47,688 nucleotides of DNA from an uncultured Bacteroidales bacterium (lineage in GTDB: Bacteria > Bacteroidota > Bacteroidia > Bacteroidales > UBA932): the NCBI GenBank assembly GCA_945874155.1, contig CAMCFO010000020.1:1-47688 (forward strand). The letters run 5' to 3'. Position 1 is the stretch's first letter. Each line of letters begins with the position of its first letter. A program made the translations under genes and the position numbers. The notes below the pieces were generated by a model. That model saw only the letters and a program-made list of their open reading frames with translations, did no database searches and was not told the DNA's origin. Shown one piece after another: positions 34,821 to 43,686 of this stretch.

Positions 34821-37244
34821 ATGAAGAAACTGGACAAGTTCATACTGAAATCCTTCGTGGGGCCGTTTATCGCAATCCTGCTGATTGTGATATTCATCCT
34901 TATGATGCAGTTCCTGTGGCTCTACATAGATGAACTTGTGGGTAAAGGCCTGGGCTTCAAGGTGATAATGGAATTTATGATGTGGGGAGCGTGCACTCTT
35001 CTGCCGCTCTCCCTTCCGCTTGCCACCCTGCTTGCCTCGATGATGACCCTGGGCAATTTTGCGGAAAGCAATGAACTTCTGGCTATGAAATCGGCCGGCA
35101 TATCGCTTTCCCGCATACTTTTGCCGATTGGAGCCGTCTGCCTTGCGGTGAGCATAGGGGCCTTTTTCATAGCCAACGACCTCATCCCGGTGGCCTACAA
35201 CGAAATTTACACCCTGCGTGACGACATAGGCCGCACCAAGGAGGAAATCAAGATCCCGACCGGCACCTTCTACGACGGTATCGAGGGATATATCCTGCGC
35301 ATTGAGGACCGGAACGACAAGACCGGGATGATGTACAAGACTATGGTCTATAACCATACGGACAAAAAGGGCAACACCAGCCTGACCGTCGCCGATTCCG
35401 CGATGATGACTATGTCCAAGGATAAGTCCTACTTGTATTTCACCCTCTTCGACGGTTCCAATTTCGAGGAAACCAACACCAGAAAATACAGGGATACCAC
35501 CCTTCAGCTTCAGGAAATTGAATTCAGGAAGCAGCAGATAATCATTCCTCTGGAGAACTACGCTTTCCAGAAATCCGACTCCGCAAGGTACAGCGACCAG
35601 GTGAAGTCAATGAGCCTCAAGGACTTGAATCACGGGAAGGACTCCATCGGAGGCATCAACAACGCCGCCTGGGAGGAGAACTCGAGGAATGTGAAGGGAC
35701 AGAGGTCCGGGTTGAGGTATCACAGGCAGATGGACTCGAGCTTCATTGCCCAGCGGCATACCCCTCTCACTGCGGAAAACATTGGGGAATGGAAGGACCT
35801 GGATGCTGAAATCCGCGCCGTGGAAAGGGCCAAGAACAAGGCGGAGGAACTGCAGAGCACGCTTTCGATGTATGCCAATGACGTGAGCTACCACACGAGG
35901 GTGCTCAGGGGCATAGACATTGAGATATTCAGCAAATTTGCTCTTTCCCTTGCCTGCTTCATCTTCTTCCTCATCGGAGCTCCTCTGGGCGCACTAATAC
36001 ACAAAGGTGGACTCGGAACACCGGCAATCATCTCCGTGCTCTTCTTCGTATTCTATTGGGTTATAGATATTTCCGGAAAGAAACTTGCAAGGGACGGGGC
36101 CGTGTCCCCGGAGTTGGGCGTATTCATATCCAGCGTTGTGTTGGGGCCTATAGGCATCTGGCTCACCTGGAAAGCCGTTCACGATGCTTCCCTTTTCAAT
36201 GCAGACAACATAAAAGCAAAATTCAGAAAAATCAAAGCCAAATTTATGGGATTGTTCAAAAAGACTCGTATTGTGTTTATGGGTACGCCGGAATTCTCGG
36301 TGGCAGCCCTCGACAGACTTGTGCAGAAGGGGTATGATGTGGTGGGAGTGGTGACTGCCGTGGACAAGCCATGCGGAAGGGGGATGAAGGTAAGCTGCAG
36401 CGCAGTCAAGGAATATGCGCTTGCCCACAATCTGCCTCTGCTCCAGCCGGTTTCCCTCAAGGATGAAGCCTTCCTGGAAGAACTCAGAAGCTGGAAACCG
36501 GACCTTTTCGTGGTGGTGGCATTCAGACTTCTGCCGGAAGCGGTGTTCAGCATACCGAAACTCGGAACCTTCAATCTTCACGCCGCCCTCCTGCCTCAGT
36601 ACAGAGGTGCCGCCCCGATCAACTGGGCCATTATAAACGGAGAGAATATGACCGGAGTGACCACCTTTATGATTGACGCGGGCGTGGACACCGGAAAGAT
36701 AATGTACCGGGAACAGTGCCCTATACTTCCGACTGATACGGCCGGCACTCTGCACGACAAGCTGATGGTGATGGGTGCGGACCTTGTGGAGCAGACGGTG
36801 GAAGCTCTCATAGAAGGTTCTGTGGAGTTCAGGGTGCAGCGCAGTTTCATCCAGGGAGCGGAGGTGCTCAAGGGAGCTCCGAAAATCACCAAGGAGATGT
36901 GCCGCATAGACTGGAACAAGCCTTCCGTGCAGGTCTGCAACTTTGTGCGAGGTATGAGCCCTTATCCTACAGCCTGGACTGAAATCTCCAAAGAAGGGGA
37001 AAACCCTCTCACAATGAAGGTGTTCTTTGCAGAGAGACTCTCTACCGAAGATTATGAAAGACTCAGTTCAGGCAGAACAGTTGTTCCGGGACAGATTCTG
37101 AGTGACGGCAAGGGCATATTTGCAGTGGCGACAGCAGACGGAGCCGTGGCCCTGACCGACCTCCAGATGGCAGGCAAGAAGAGAATGGACGCGAAGTCCT
37201 TCCTTCTCGGCTTCCGGGAACCTGAAAACTATACGGTGAAATGA
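34821..37244 (+). CDS. lptG-fmt: Fusion of LptG-type permease (YjgP/YjgQ) with methionyl-tRNA formyltransferase
   Basis: 807 residues in one uninterrupted frame. The first 460 are an LptF/LptG-type lipopolysaccharide exporter permease: an N-terminal KKLDKFILKSFVGPF helix, six hydrophobic segments in two groups (about 12-115 and 370-450) with a large periplasmic domain between. After a lysine-rich linker (about 463-481), a complete Fmt begins at MGLFKKTRIVFMGTPEF (residue 476, base 36246). Fmt residues are present: FNLHAALLPQYRGAAPINWA (catalytic Asn and His) and DAGVDTGKI (Asp). Both ends of LptG proteins are cytosolic, so the tethered Fmt would face its substrate. ATG 36246 could also start a free Fmt. 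The stop overlaps the next gene (ATGA). A sequencing or assembly loss of a stop is the main alternative. Confidence 0.9.
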   Translation: MKKLDKFILKSFVGPFIAILLIVIFILMMQFLWLYIDELVGKGLGFKVIMEFMMWGACTLLPLSLPLATLLASMMTLGNFAESNELLAMKSAGISLSRILLPIGAVCLAVSIGAFFIANDLIPVAYNEIYTLRDDIGRTKEEIKIPTGTFYDGIEGYILRIEDRNDKTGMMYKTMVYNHTDKKGNTSLTVADSAMMTMSKDKSYLYFTLFDGSNFEETNTRKYRDTTLQLQEIEFRKQQIIIPLENYAFQKSDSARYSDQVKSMSLKDLNHGKDSIGGINNAAWEENSRNVKGQRSGLRYHRQMDSSFIAQRHTPLTAENIGEWKDLDAEIRAVERAKNKAEELQSTLSMYANDVSYHTRVLRGIDIEIFSKFALSLACFIFFLIGAPLGALIHKGGLGTPAIISVLFFVFYWVIDISGKKLARDGAVSPELGVFISSVVLGPIGIWLTWKAVHDASLFNADNIKAKFRKIKAKFMGLFKKTRIVFMGTPEFSVAALDRLVQKGYDVVGVVTAVDKPCGRGMKVSCSAVKEYALAHNLPLLQPVSLKDEAFLEELRSWKPDLFVVVAFRLLPEAVFSIPKLGTFNLHAALLPQYRGAAPINWAIINGENMTGVTTFMIDAGVDTGKIMYREQCPILPTDTAGTLHDKLMVMGADLVEQTVEALIEGSVEFRVQRSFIQGAEVLKGAPKITKEMCRIDWNKPSVQVCNFVRGMSPYPTAWTEISKEGENPLTMKVFFAERLSTEDYERLSSGRTVVPGQILSDGKGIFAVATADGAVALTDLQMAGKKRMDAKSFLLGFREPENYTVK

Positions 37245-37870
37245 ACAGGATTGCAATAATTGCAAACGGGGAGTTTCCCGGAACTGATTTCCCACGCTAT
37301 CTCATAGGGACTGCTGATGCGGTGGTATGCTGTGACGGAGCAATAGACAATTATCTCGAATTTTCGGATGGCCGCCTGCCCGATGCCATAGTCGGGGATA
37401 TGGACTCGATTGTGAATCCGGGAAGATTTGCGGACATTGCCGTGAAGGTTGATGAGCAGGACGATGCCGACATTGCCAAAGCGGTGAAATATGCCTGCGG
37501 AAGATGGCCCGAGGCCACTCAGATCCAGATTTTCGGTGCCACGGGCAAATGCGAAGACCACACCATCGGAAACTACGGGCAGCTGATGCAGTTGAGCAAG
37601 GACTTGCCGGGTCACAATTTCGAAATCATTTCCGACTATACCACAGCGTTTGTGCTGACCTGGAACGACACCATTGATTGCGGCGAAGGCCGTACAGTAT
37701 CCGTTTTCACCCCCGACAACAGCCTCAGGCTGAAATCCACGGGCCTGCAATGGCCTCTGGACGGAGTGGTGTTCGACAACTGGTGGAAGGGTGTGCGCAA
37801 CCGTTCCTGCGCCGACAGAATTTCCATAGAATTCAGCCATCCTTCCGCCGTGCTGGTAATCTTGAATTGA
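37241..37870 (+). CDS. Thiamine pyrophosphokinase
   Basis: 209 residues. The enzyme transfers diphosphate from ATP to thiamine. Conserved elements are VVCCDGAIDNYL, AIVGDMDSI, VDEQDDADIAKAVKYA and GATGKCEDHTIGNYGQL, in the usual order, followed by the C-terminal thiamine-binding beta domain. It overlaps the fusion gene by four bases and lies 15 bases before ilvA. No TPP riboswitch is visible upstream. Confidence 0.93.
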   Translation: MNRIAIIANGEFPGTDFPRYLIGTADAVVCCDGAIDNYLEFSDGRLPDAIVGDMDSIVNPGRFADIAVKVDEQDDADIAKAVKYACGRWPEATQIQIFGATGKCEDHTIGNYGQLMQLSKDLPGHNFEIISDYTTAFVLTWNDTIDCGEGRTVSVFTPDNSLRLKSTGLQWPLDGVVFDNWWKGVRNRSCADRISIEFSHPSAVLVILN

Positions 37871-37885
37871 CAATACTTATATTTT

Positions 37886-39145
37886 ATGGACCAGAATATC
37901 TATTTTCCGACTGTTGCAGACATTGAGAAGGCATCAGCAAAACTTGAGGAAATCATTGAACCCACCCCATATCAGTACAACGCACATTTTTCCGAAAAAT
38001 ACGGATGCAATGTCTTCTTGAAAAGGGAGGACTTGCAGAGGGTGCGTTCCTACAAGATACGTGGTGCCTATAACAAAATCAGCTCCATAGCCCCGGATGT
38101 GCTGAGATATGGAATTGTCTGTGCATCAGCAGGCAACCACGCCCAGGGAGTGGCATTCTCGTGCAACAAGCTGAAGATTCTGGGTTCCATATATATGCCC
38201 GTCACGACTCCAAGACAGAAAATCGAGGCGGTGAATATGTTCGGAAAACAGTATGTGGACATAGTGCTTACCGGAGACACTTTCGACGAGGCCAATGAAG
38301 CAGCACAGAAATATGCGGCACGCTGCGGAAAGACCTTCATCCCGCCTTTTGATGACGAGAAAATCATTGAAGGTCAGGGCACTATAGGATATGAAATAGA
38401 ACATCAGGCCAAGGACAGACCGGATTTCGTGTTCATTCCCATCGGCGGAGGCGGTCTGGCTTCGGGCTTGGGTGCCTATATCAAGCAGGTCTGGCCGGAG
38501 TGCAAGGTCATAGGTGTGGAGCCTGCCGGAGCAGCAAGTATGAAGGCTTCGCTGGAGGCCGGACACGTGGTGGATTTGGAGCATATCAACAAATTCGTGG
38601 ATGGAGCAGCCGTAAAGAAGCCAGGACGTCTGACCTACGCCATCTGCAAGGAGGTGCTGGACGACATAATCCCCGTTCCTGAAGGGGCTGTCTGCTCGAC
38701 CATAATCGAGATGTACAACAAGAATGCAACCGTGGTGGAGCCTGCTGGAGCGCTTTCAGTGGCAGCCCTGCGTTTCTGTCAGGATATGATCAAGGGCAAG
38801 AATGTGGCCTGCATCATCTCCGGCAGCAACAACGACATCACCCGTATGGAGGAAATCCGCGAACAGTCACTTGTGTATGAAGGACTCAAGCACTACTTCC
38901 TGGTAAACTTCCCGCAAAGGTCAGGTGCACTGCTTGCATTCATCAGGGACATAGTGGGCCCTTCCGACAACTTGGTGTACATCCAGTACATCAAAAAGAC
39001 CAACAAGGAGGAAGGCCCCGCCCTCATCGGCATAGAAGTGGCTGCCAAGGAGGACTATGAGGCCCTGATCCGCCGTATGGAGGCCAACGGAATGTCCTAC
39101 GAATATATCAATCAGAACAACAAGTTGTTTGAGATGCTGATTTGA
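37886..39145 (+). CDS. ilvA: Threonine dehydratase, biosynthetic type
   Basis: 419 residues. PLP enzyme converting threonine to 2-oxobutanoate for isoleucine synthesis. The cofactor lysine is in RVRSYKIRGAYN, the phosphate loop is IPIGGGGLASGLG, and ISGSNNDITRM closes the catalytic domain. A single C-terminal ACT-like domain (about 335-419, LVNFPQRSGALLAFI) provides feedback control by isoleucine. It ends the plus-strand run and is followed by a bidirectional terminator. Confidence 0.96.
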   Translation: MDQNIYFPTVADIEKASAKLEEIIEPTPYQYNAHFSEKYGCNVFLKREDLQRVRSYKIRGAYNKISSIAPDVLRYGIVCASAGNHAQGVAFSCNKLKILGSIYMPVTTPRQKIEAVNMFGKQYVDIVLTGDTFDEANEAAQKYAARCGKTFIPPFDDEKIIEGQGTIGYEIEHQAKDRPDFVFIPIGGGGLASGLGAYIKQVWPECKVIGVEPAGAASMKASLEAGHVVDLEHINKFVDGAAVKKPGRLTYAICKEVLDDIIPVPEGAVCSTIIEMYNKNATVVEPAGALSVAALRFCQDMIKGKNVACIISGSNNDITRMEEIREQSLVYEGLKHYFLVNFPQRSGALLAFIRDIVGPSDNLVYIQYIKKTNKEEGPALIGIEVAAKEDYEALIRRMEANGMSYEYINQNNKLFEMLI

Positions 39146-39157
39146 CCTATGAAAGAG

Positions 39158-39197
39158 AAATGCGGAATAAAAACCTCGGTTTCCATTCCGCATTTTT
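39158..39197. terminator. Bidirectional terminator between ilvA and the GH2 gene
   Basis: AAATGCGGAAT and ATTCCGCATTT form an 11-bp stem with an inner AAACC/GGTTT pairing. T-rich sequence follows on both strands, and the flanking genes converge here. Confidence 0.85.
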
Positions 39198-39211
39198 CTC
39201 AATAAAAAAAA

Positions 39212-42160
39212 CTATCGTGCAGAGAACTTATAGACCGTGTGCTGGGTGTAAGTTTCGCCTGGACGGAGTATGGTGTTCGGGAAGGACGGGTGGTGCACTG
39301 CATCCGGGAACTTCTGAGTCTCGAGAGCCAGAGCCTCGCGATAGCCTATGATTTGACCTTTCTTGCCGGCATAGCTTCCGTCAAAGAAATTGCCGCAATA
39401 GAACTGCAGACCCGGCTGGTCGGAATAGACCTCCATCACGCGGCCGCTTTCAGGCTCACTGAGTTCGCATACCTTGTGCAACTGTCCGTCGGCAGGGGTG
39501 TCCAGCACCCAGTTGTGGTCGTAACCGCCTCCGAAAGCAAGCTGCTGATGTGCAGCCCCCACTCTCTCCCCTATCGCGTGCGGCTCGCGGAAATCGAAAG
39601 GAGTGCCCTCCACCGGCATAATCTCTCCGGTCGGGATGAGATACTGGTCCACAGGTGTGATGCCCGAAGCCGGGATGGTGAGGATGTGGTCGAGGATTGT
39701 GCCTCCCTTGCTGCCTCGGAGATTGTAGAAGGCGTGGTTGGAAAGGTTCACCGGAGTGGCCTTGTCCGTGGTTGCCTCATACTTGATGTCAAGGGCATTG
39801 TCCGGGGTCAGTGTGTAGGTGAGCAGGATGGTGAGATTGCCCGGGAAACCGTCGGAACCGTCAGGAGAAACGAGTTTCAGAGTTATTGAAGAAGGGGTGC
39901 GGGAAACGACGCTCCATTTCACCATATCCACTCCCTTGAGTCCTCCGTGCAGAGTCTGGCCGTTGTTGTTCTTCGGCAGATTGTAAGTCTTGCCGTCCAG
40001 TTCGAACTTGCCTCCGCCAATACGGTTTGCTACCCGGCCCACAGTTGCTCCAAGAAAGCGCTCTCCCTTGTTGTCCAGATATCTGAATATGTCATCATAA
40101 CCCACCACGACATCATCCACAACTCCCTCACGGTCCGGAGCGAAGAGGGAAATAACCCTTGCACCGAAATCCGTCACCTGCATTGTGAGGTCGCCGCACT
40201 GGAGTTTGTAGAGATTGGTGTGACCGTAGCTGTCAATAGGGAATTCACCGTGGAAGCTGTATGGAGAAACTATCGGCAATTCCGGAACATTCGCTGCCTC
40301 TATCACCCTGCGGTTTGCTTCCCGCACACGTTCCGCGTTCATTTTCAGCACCTTGCGGTCGTAGGTATAGAAACCGTTAACCTCGATTTCCACATCCGTG
40401 GTCTGGGTATAGACCGCAGCCGCACATTTGTCATTCTGCTTGATATCCAAGAGGTCGTTGGCATAGGTCACATACATGTCGGTCACTGCCTCGGTGTCCT
40501 CAAACTGGATATATCCCCAGTTACGTCCTGTTTCCCAAAGATGACCCTCAAGAGGATAACCTATGCCGCCGTACTCGCCCAAGACATTCACCATCCTGTC
40601 GTCCAGAATACGCATCTGAGGGTGAGGATAGTTATGTGTGTCGAGTATATCTCCGGCTCCTTCAATCCAGTTTCCGCCGGATGCTGCATTCACCAGACGG
40701 GAAGGGTCGAGAGCCTTGGTGTAGTCTGCCACTGCCTTGGTGTCGAACTGGCCCCAGGCCTCATTGAACGGCACCCACACCACTATGCACTGGAACTTCT
40801 TCACCTGGTTGATGATTTCTGTCCATTCCTTATAATAGTTGGCCTTAATATTATCATTGATTGCCCAATAATCAGCACCGGACCCGTAATAATCCTTGCC
40901 CTGGCCCCAGTCTTCGCGCTTTGCATAACAGCCGATGCTAGGCATATCCTGCCAAACCAACATTCCGAGACGGTCGCAGTCGTAGAACCATCTGGATGGC
41001 TCAACCTTGATATGCTTGCGTATCATATTGAAACCCAGCTCCTTGGTCTTTTCGATGTCGAAAGCCATTGCCTCGGCAGTCGGAGCGGTATAGAGTCCGT
41101 CAGGCCACCAGCCCTGGTCCAGAGGGCCGAACTGGAAGAGGATTTCGTCGTTGAGGGCAAGTCTCTTCACTCCCGCCTCGTCCGCTTTTTCGGAAATCTT
41201 GCGCATTGCGGTATAACCCTGAACGCTGTCTATGACCTTGCCGTCACGAAGAAGGGAAATCTTGAGACCGTAGAGATATGGGCTGTCCACACTCCAGAGT
41301 TTAGGTTCTGCAATTCTGTTTATCACTTCTCCGTCTGCAGGTGCCTGAGCCTTGGCAACGGCAAAAATGCTACAGCCGGGCTTCTCGGGATTATAGCCTA
41401 TTTTCGGACGGAGTACCTCAACCGCAATCTCGTCGCCTTCGGCAGCACCTTCGCATATTGCTGTAACCGCTATTTCGCCCGTGGAAATGTCAGTGCGCAC
41501 ATTGTAGTCGGCTATATATCCCGCCTCCGGCACATTTTCCATCCACACGGTCTGCCATATTCCAGTCACAGGGGTGTACCATATTCCGTTCGGATTGCAC
41601 ACCTGCTTACCGCGAGGGATGGACCAGGCAGGATCATCGGTCGGGTCGAAAACTCTCACGGCGATTTCTGCAGGGCCGTTTTTGAGTGCCTCGGTTACAT
41701 CCAGACTGAAGGCTGTAAATCCTCCGGTATGGCTGAGTGCAAGTTCACCGTTCACATAAACATCCGCAGCCCAGTCCACTGCATCGAAATGCAGGAGGGT
41801 CTTCTCCCACGACTGGGGCTTGGAGATGGTGGTCCTGTACCAAAGCACCTCGTCCTTGCCCACTCTGCGGCCCACTCCGGAAAGGGAGGACTCCACGCAG
41901 AAAGGCACGAGAATCTGACCGTCAGCCTCCCCCATCATAGGCAGACTTGCAGGAGTGATGGCATAGTCCCAAAGTCCATTGAGATTCTTCCAGTCCTTGC
42001 GCACCATCTGCGGACGCGGATATTCCGGACGGGCATTTTCAGGATTCACTTCGGCTGCCCATGGAGTACTGATTTTGTCCCCGGCGGGGGTCCAATCATA
42101 AACGGCGGGAGCACTGCAGGAGGCAAGCACCACCGCCAAAATTGACCAAAACTTTTTCAT
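39212..42160 (-). CDS. Lipoprotein fusion of GH2 glycosidase and aldose-1-epimerase
   Basis: 982 residues from ATG 42160; the upstream extension crosses the promoter and is rejected. Lipobox LASC puts the lipid on Cys15, so the enzyme is exported. The first 620 residues are a GH2 enzyme (sandwich domains, then a TIM barrel) with acid/base VPFNEAWGQFD (Glu467) and nucleophile VLGEYGGIG (Glu529). The last 340 are an aldose-1-epimerase: GATVGRVANRIGGGKF, the catalytic histidine in NLSNHAFYNL, PFDFREPH and GLQFYCGNF. A beta-galactosidase handing the freed sugar to its mutarotase is the natural reading; other GH2 activities (beta-glucuronidase, beta-mannosidase) are not excluded. Confidence 0.88.
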   Translation of the reverse strand: MKKFWSILAVVLASCSAPAVYDWTPAGDKISTPWAAEVNPENARPEYPRPQMVRKDWKNLNGLWDYAITPASLPMMGEADGQILVPFCVESSLSGVGRRVGKDEVLWYRTTISKPQSWEKTLLHFDAVDWAADVYVNGELALSHTGGFTAFSLDVTEALKNGPAEIAVRVFDPTDDPAWSIPRGKQVCNPNGIWYTPVTGIWQTVWMENVPEAGYIADYNVRTDISTGEIAVTAICEGAAEGDEIAVEVLRPKIGYNPEKPGCSIFAVAKAQAPADGEVINRIAEPKLWSVDSPYLYGLKISLLRDGKVIDSVQGYTAMRKISEKADEAGVKRLALNDEILFQFGPLDQGWWPDGLYTAPTAEAMAFDIEKTKELGFNMIRKHIKVEPSRWFYDCDRLGMLVWQDMPSIGCYAKREDWGQGKDYYGSGADYWAINDNIKANYYKEWTEIINQVKKFQCIVVWVPFNEAWGQFDTKAVADYTKALDPSRLVNAASGGNWIEGAGDILDTHNYPHPQMRILDDRMVNVLGEYGGIGYPLEGHLWETGRNWGYIQFEDTEAVTDMYVTYANDLLDIKQNDKCAAAVYTQTTDVEIEVNGFYTYDRKVLKMNAERVREANRRVIEAANVPELPIVSPYSFHGEFPIDSYGHTNLYKLQCGDLTMQVTDFGARVISLFAPDREGVVDDVVVGYDDIFRYLDNKGERFLGATVGRVANRIGGGKFELDGKTYNLPKNNNGQTLHGGLKGVDMVKWSVVSRTPSSITLKLVSPDGSDGFPGNLTILLTYTLTPDNALDIKYEATTDKATPVNLSNHAFYNLRGSKGGTILDHILTIPASGITPVDQYLIPTGEIMPVEGTPFDFREPHAIGERVGAAHQQLAFGGGYDHNWVLDTPADGQLHKVCELSEPESGRVMEVYSDQPGLQFYCGNFFDGSYAGKKGQIIGYREALALETQKFPDAVHHPSFPNTILRPGETYTQHTVYKFSAR

Positions 42161-42188
42161 ATTGTGTGTCTGTAGTGTGTTCGGAGCG

Positions 42189-42196
42189 CAAAGATA
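42189..42196 (-). promoter_or_regulatory. -7 box of the GH2-mutarotase gene
   Basis: TATCTTTG on the minus strand, 28 bases before the start. No TTG -33 element at the standard distance. Confidence 0.55.
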
Positions 42197-42255
42197 GCAA
42201 TTTATGTGGAAAGATTGACCATAGGGATGTGAGTTTACCCACAATCATTGTTTCC

Positions 42256-42894
42256 CTAAAGTTCACTGAAGTCGGCGTGCAGGACTGACTGCAACCTTTC
42301 AATTGTGCTGAAGTTTGCTTTAGCAATGTCCTGCGCTTTTTGTTCATAGGCACGAATCATTCTGAGGGATACTCCGGATATTCGGGACAAGTCCTCCTGA
42401 GTCAGTCCGCATCGTTCCCTCGCTTTCTTCAAGGGACTTACGGACGAATTGACTGTTTCCGTTATTATCCTGTCAGCCACTGAGGCGAACTTGTCGAGAT
42501 CCGCTTCGTGAAGCGGATGGTACAGCGCAATGATTTTTTCTATGTCAAGGCCATTATCATTAATGAGGCGGAAGGATTTTCCTGATTTCCACTGATAGTA
42601 TGCCAGAACCCAGCCTGCCCAGTATTCAGGAGAGATGCTGAATGTCCCGTCAATTTCCTTCGGTGACTCTCCGGCAACGAGTTCAATGACCCGGCTGGCG
42701 AGTTCTGCTCCTGAAAGTCCTGCGAGATAGCGTGGATTACCCTTCTCTATCTGACTGGCGACTCCGCTTGTCAGGAACATCCGATAAAACAGCTGAGGTG
42801 GAAAACCGCACTGGTTTATACCACAATCAATCATAGCCGCAAGATTCTCCATCGCATACGGAAGATATGCTTCGTTATAAGCGCGGATCTCCAT
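42256..42894 (-). CDS. HTH antitoxin paired with the DUF3990 protein
   Basis: 212 residues. The C-terminal 55 (about 155-210) are a Xre-like helix-turn-helix: LKKARERCGLTQEDLSRISGVSLRMIRAYEQ. The N-terminal 145 residues show no motif I recognise and include a region rich in aromatic residues (about 85-105) that may bind the toxin. The start overlaps the toxin gene by 20 bases. Toxin first and DNA-binding antitoxin second is the arrangement here; it probably represses the shared promoter through the palindrome at 43555-43572. Confidence 0.7.
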   Translation of the reverse strand: MEIRAYNEAYLPYAMENLAAMIDCGINQCGFPPQLFYRMFLTSGVASQIEKGNPRYLAGLSGAELASRVIELVAGESPKEIDGTFSISPEYWAGWVLAYYQWKSGKSFRLINDNGLDIEKIIALYHPLHEADLDKFASVADRIITETVNSSVSPLKKARERCGLTQEDLSRISGVSLRMIRAYEQKAQDIAKANFSTIERLQSVLHADFSEL

Positions 42895-43549
42895 TCTTTA
42901 TTCCTCCTCTGATAAGGTCAATGACATAAATTTCATTTGAAGAGAATGTATGCGAGGTAATCGCCTTGTAATTCTCCCTGGCCAAGCGGTCCCTTTTGCA
43001 ATATCTGGCAAAGTATTCACTCCTGTCTGCCGGAATAATCTCCCCCTTTGTGATAGACTCAAAAGCACGTTTGCTTTTCAGAACCACCTGTTCCCCTAAC
43101 TTTCCCAGCATCATCGCTCGCTTGAGATCTCTGAGAGACAGGGTGTTGCTGATGAAATCCCTCGCATATGAGAAATAGGAATCATCTGCCCTGTATCCCT
43201 TGATGATATCATAGGACTTGTATTCAGGAAGGAAATTGTCCAGAATATAGTGCTTCGCTTCATACGGAAGACCTTCTGCAACTGAGAATCTTCTGTTTTC
43301 GAGGAGAATGGCAAGCCAATTCAAGATGTTGTATTGAGGTTCATTCAGATGAAGAATTGTCAGCCCCTCCAAGTTCAGGATGTACTGGTTGGCATACCCG
43401 TCAGAGTCTTGTGAACAGGCCCATTCCTTGGCCATTTCAAGATTTTCTGTACAATAAAATCCCTGCCCGTAATCGTTATAGGTCTTCCCTTCTCCGAAAA
43501 CGGGAGTCACAATATTTGTGGAACCGTGATAAATTGTAATAGTATCCAT
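42875..43549 (-). CDS. DUF3990 protein, probable ADP-ribosyltransferase-like toxin
   Basis: 224 residues. Matches the DUF3990 pattern: IYHGSTNIV at the start (His8), DYGQGFYCTENLEMAKEWA (27-43), GYRADDSYF (118-126) and GEQVVLKSKRAFESI (152-166). The His, the GFY segment and the late Glu/Gln resemble the H-Y-E class of NAD-binding ADP-ribosyltransferases, to which DUF3990 has been related. The target is unknown. It is the first gene of the pair, starting 6 bases inside the operator region. Confidence 0.7.
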   Translation of the reverse strand: MDTITIYHGSTNIVTPVFGEGKTYNDYGQGFYCTENLEMAKEWACSQDSDGYANQYILNLEGLTILHLNEPQYNILNWLAILLENRRFSVAEGLPYEAKHYILDNFLPEYKSYDIIKGYRADDSYFSYARDFISNTLSLRDLKRAMMLGKLGEQVVLKSKRAFESITKGEIIPADRSEYFARYCKRDRLARENYKAITSHTFSSNEIYVIDLIRGGIKNGDPRL

Positions 43550-43554
43550 TTGTA

Positions 43555-43572
43555 GTCACGTTATAACGTTAC
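43555..43572. promoter_or_regulatory. Palindromic operator of the DUF3990/HTH pair
   Basis: The core ACGTTATAACGT is a perfect 12-bp palindrome and extends to 18 bp with one mismatched pair. It lies just downstream of the -7 box and over the expected start site, the place of an autorepression operator. Confidence 0.7.
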
Positions 43573-43574
43573 CA

Positions 43575-43582
43575 CAAATATA
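43575..43582 (-). promoter_or_regulatory. -7 box of the DUF3990/HTH pair
   Basis: TATATTTG on the minus strand, 25 bases before the DUF3990 start. No TTG -33 element is obvious. Confidence 0.55.
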
Positions 43583-43628
43583 GGGGAATTCTTTGGACTT
43601 TATCTCATTTTCGAAATAATTTTTAGTG

Positions 43629-43636
43629 TATATTTG
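43629..43636 (+). promoter_or_regulatory. -7 box of the GH3 gene
   Basis: TATATTTG on the plus strand, 50 bases before the bglX start; TTTTCG at the -33 distance is a partial match only. Confidence 0.55.
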
Positions 43637-43686
43637 TAGCCCCAAAACATACCCGGTCTGATCGGGTGCCAAAATTTCAAAACAAT

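Noticed and set aside
37871..37885. TPP riboswitch or separate promoter around the thiamine pyrophosphokinase and ilvA genes
   Set aside because: The gaps are too short and no conserved THI-box sequence is present.
39947..42145. A 732-codon open frame on the plus strand opposite the GH2-mutarotase gene
   Set aside because: Antisense shadow of a gene with clear active-site motifs; no start context or domain of its own.
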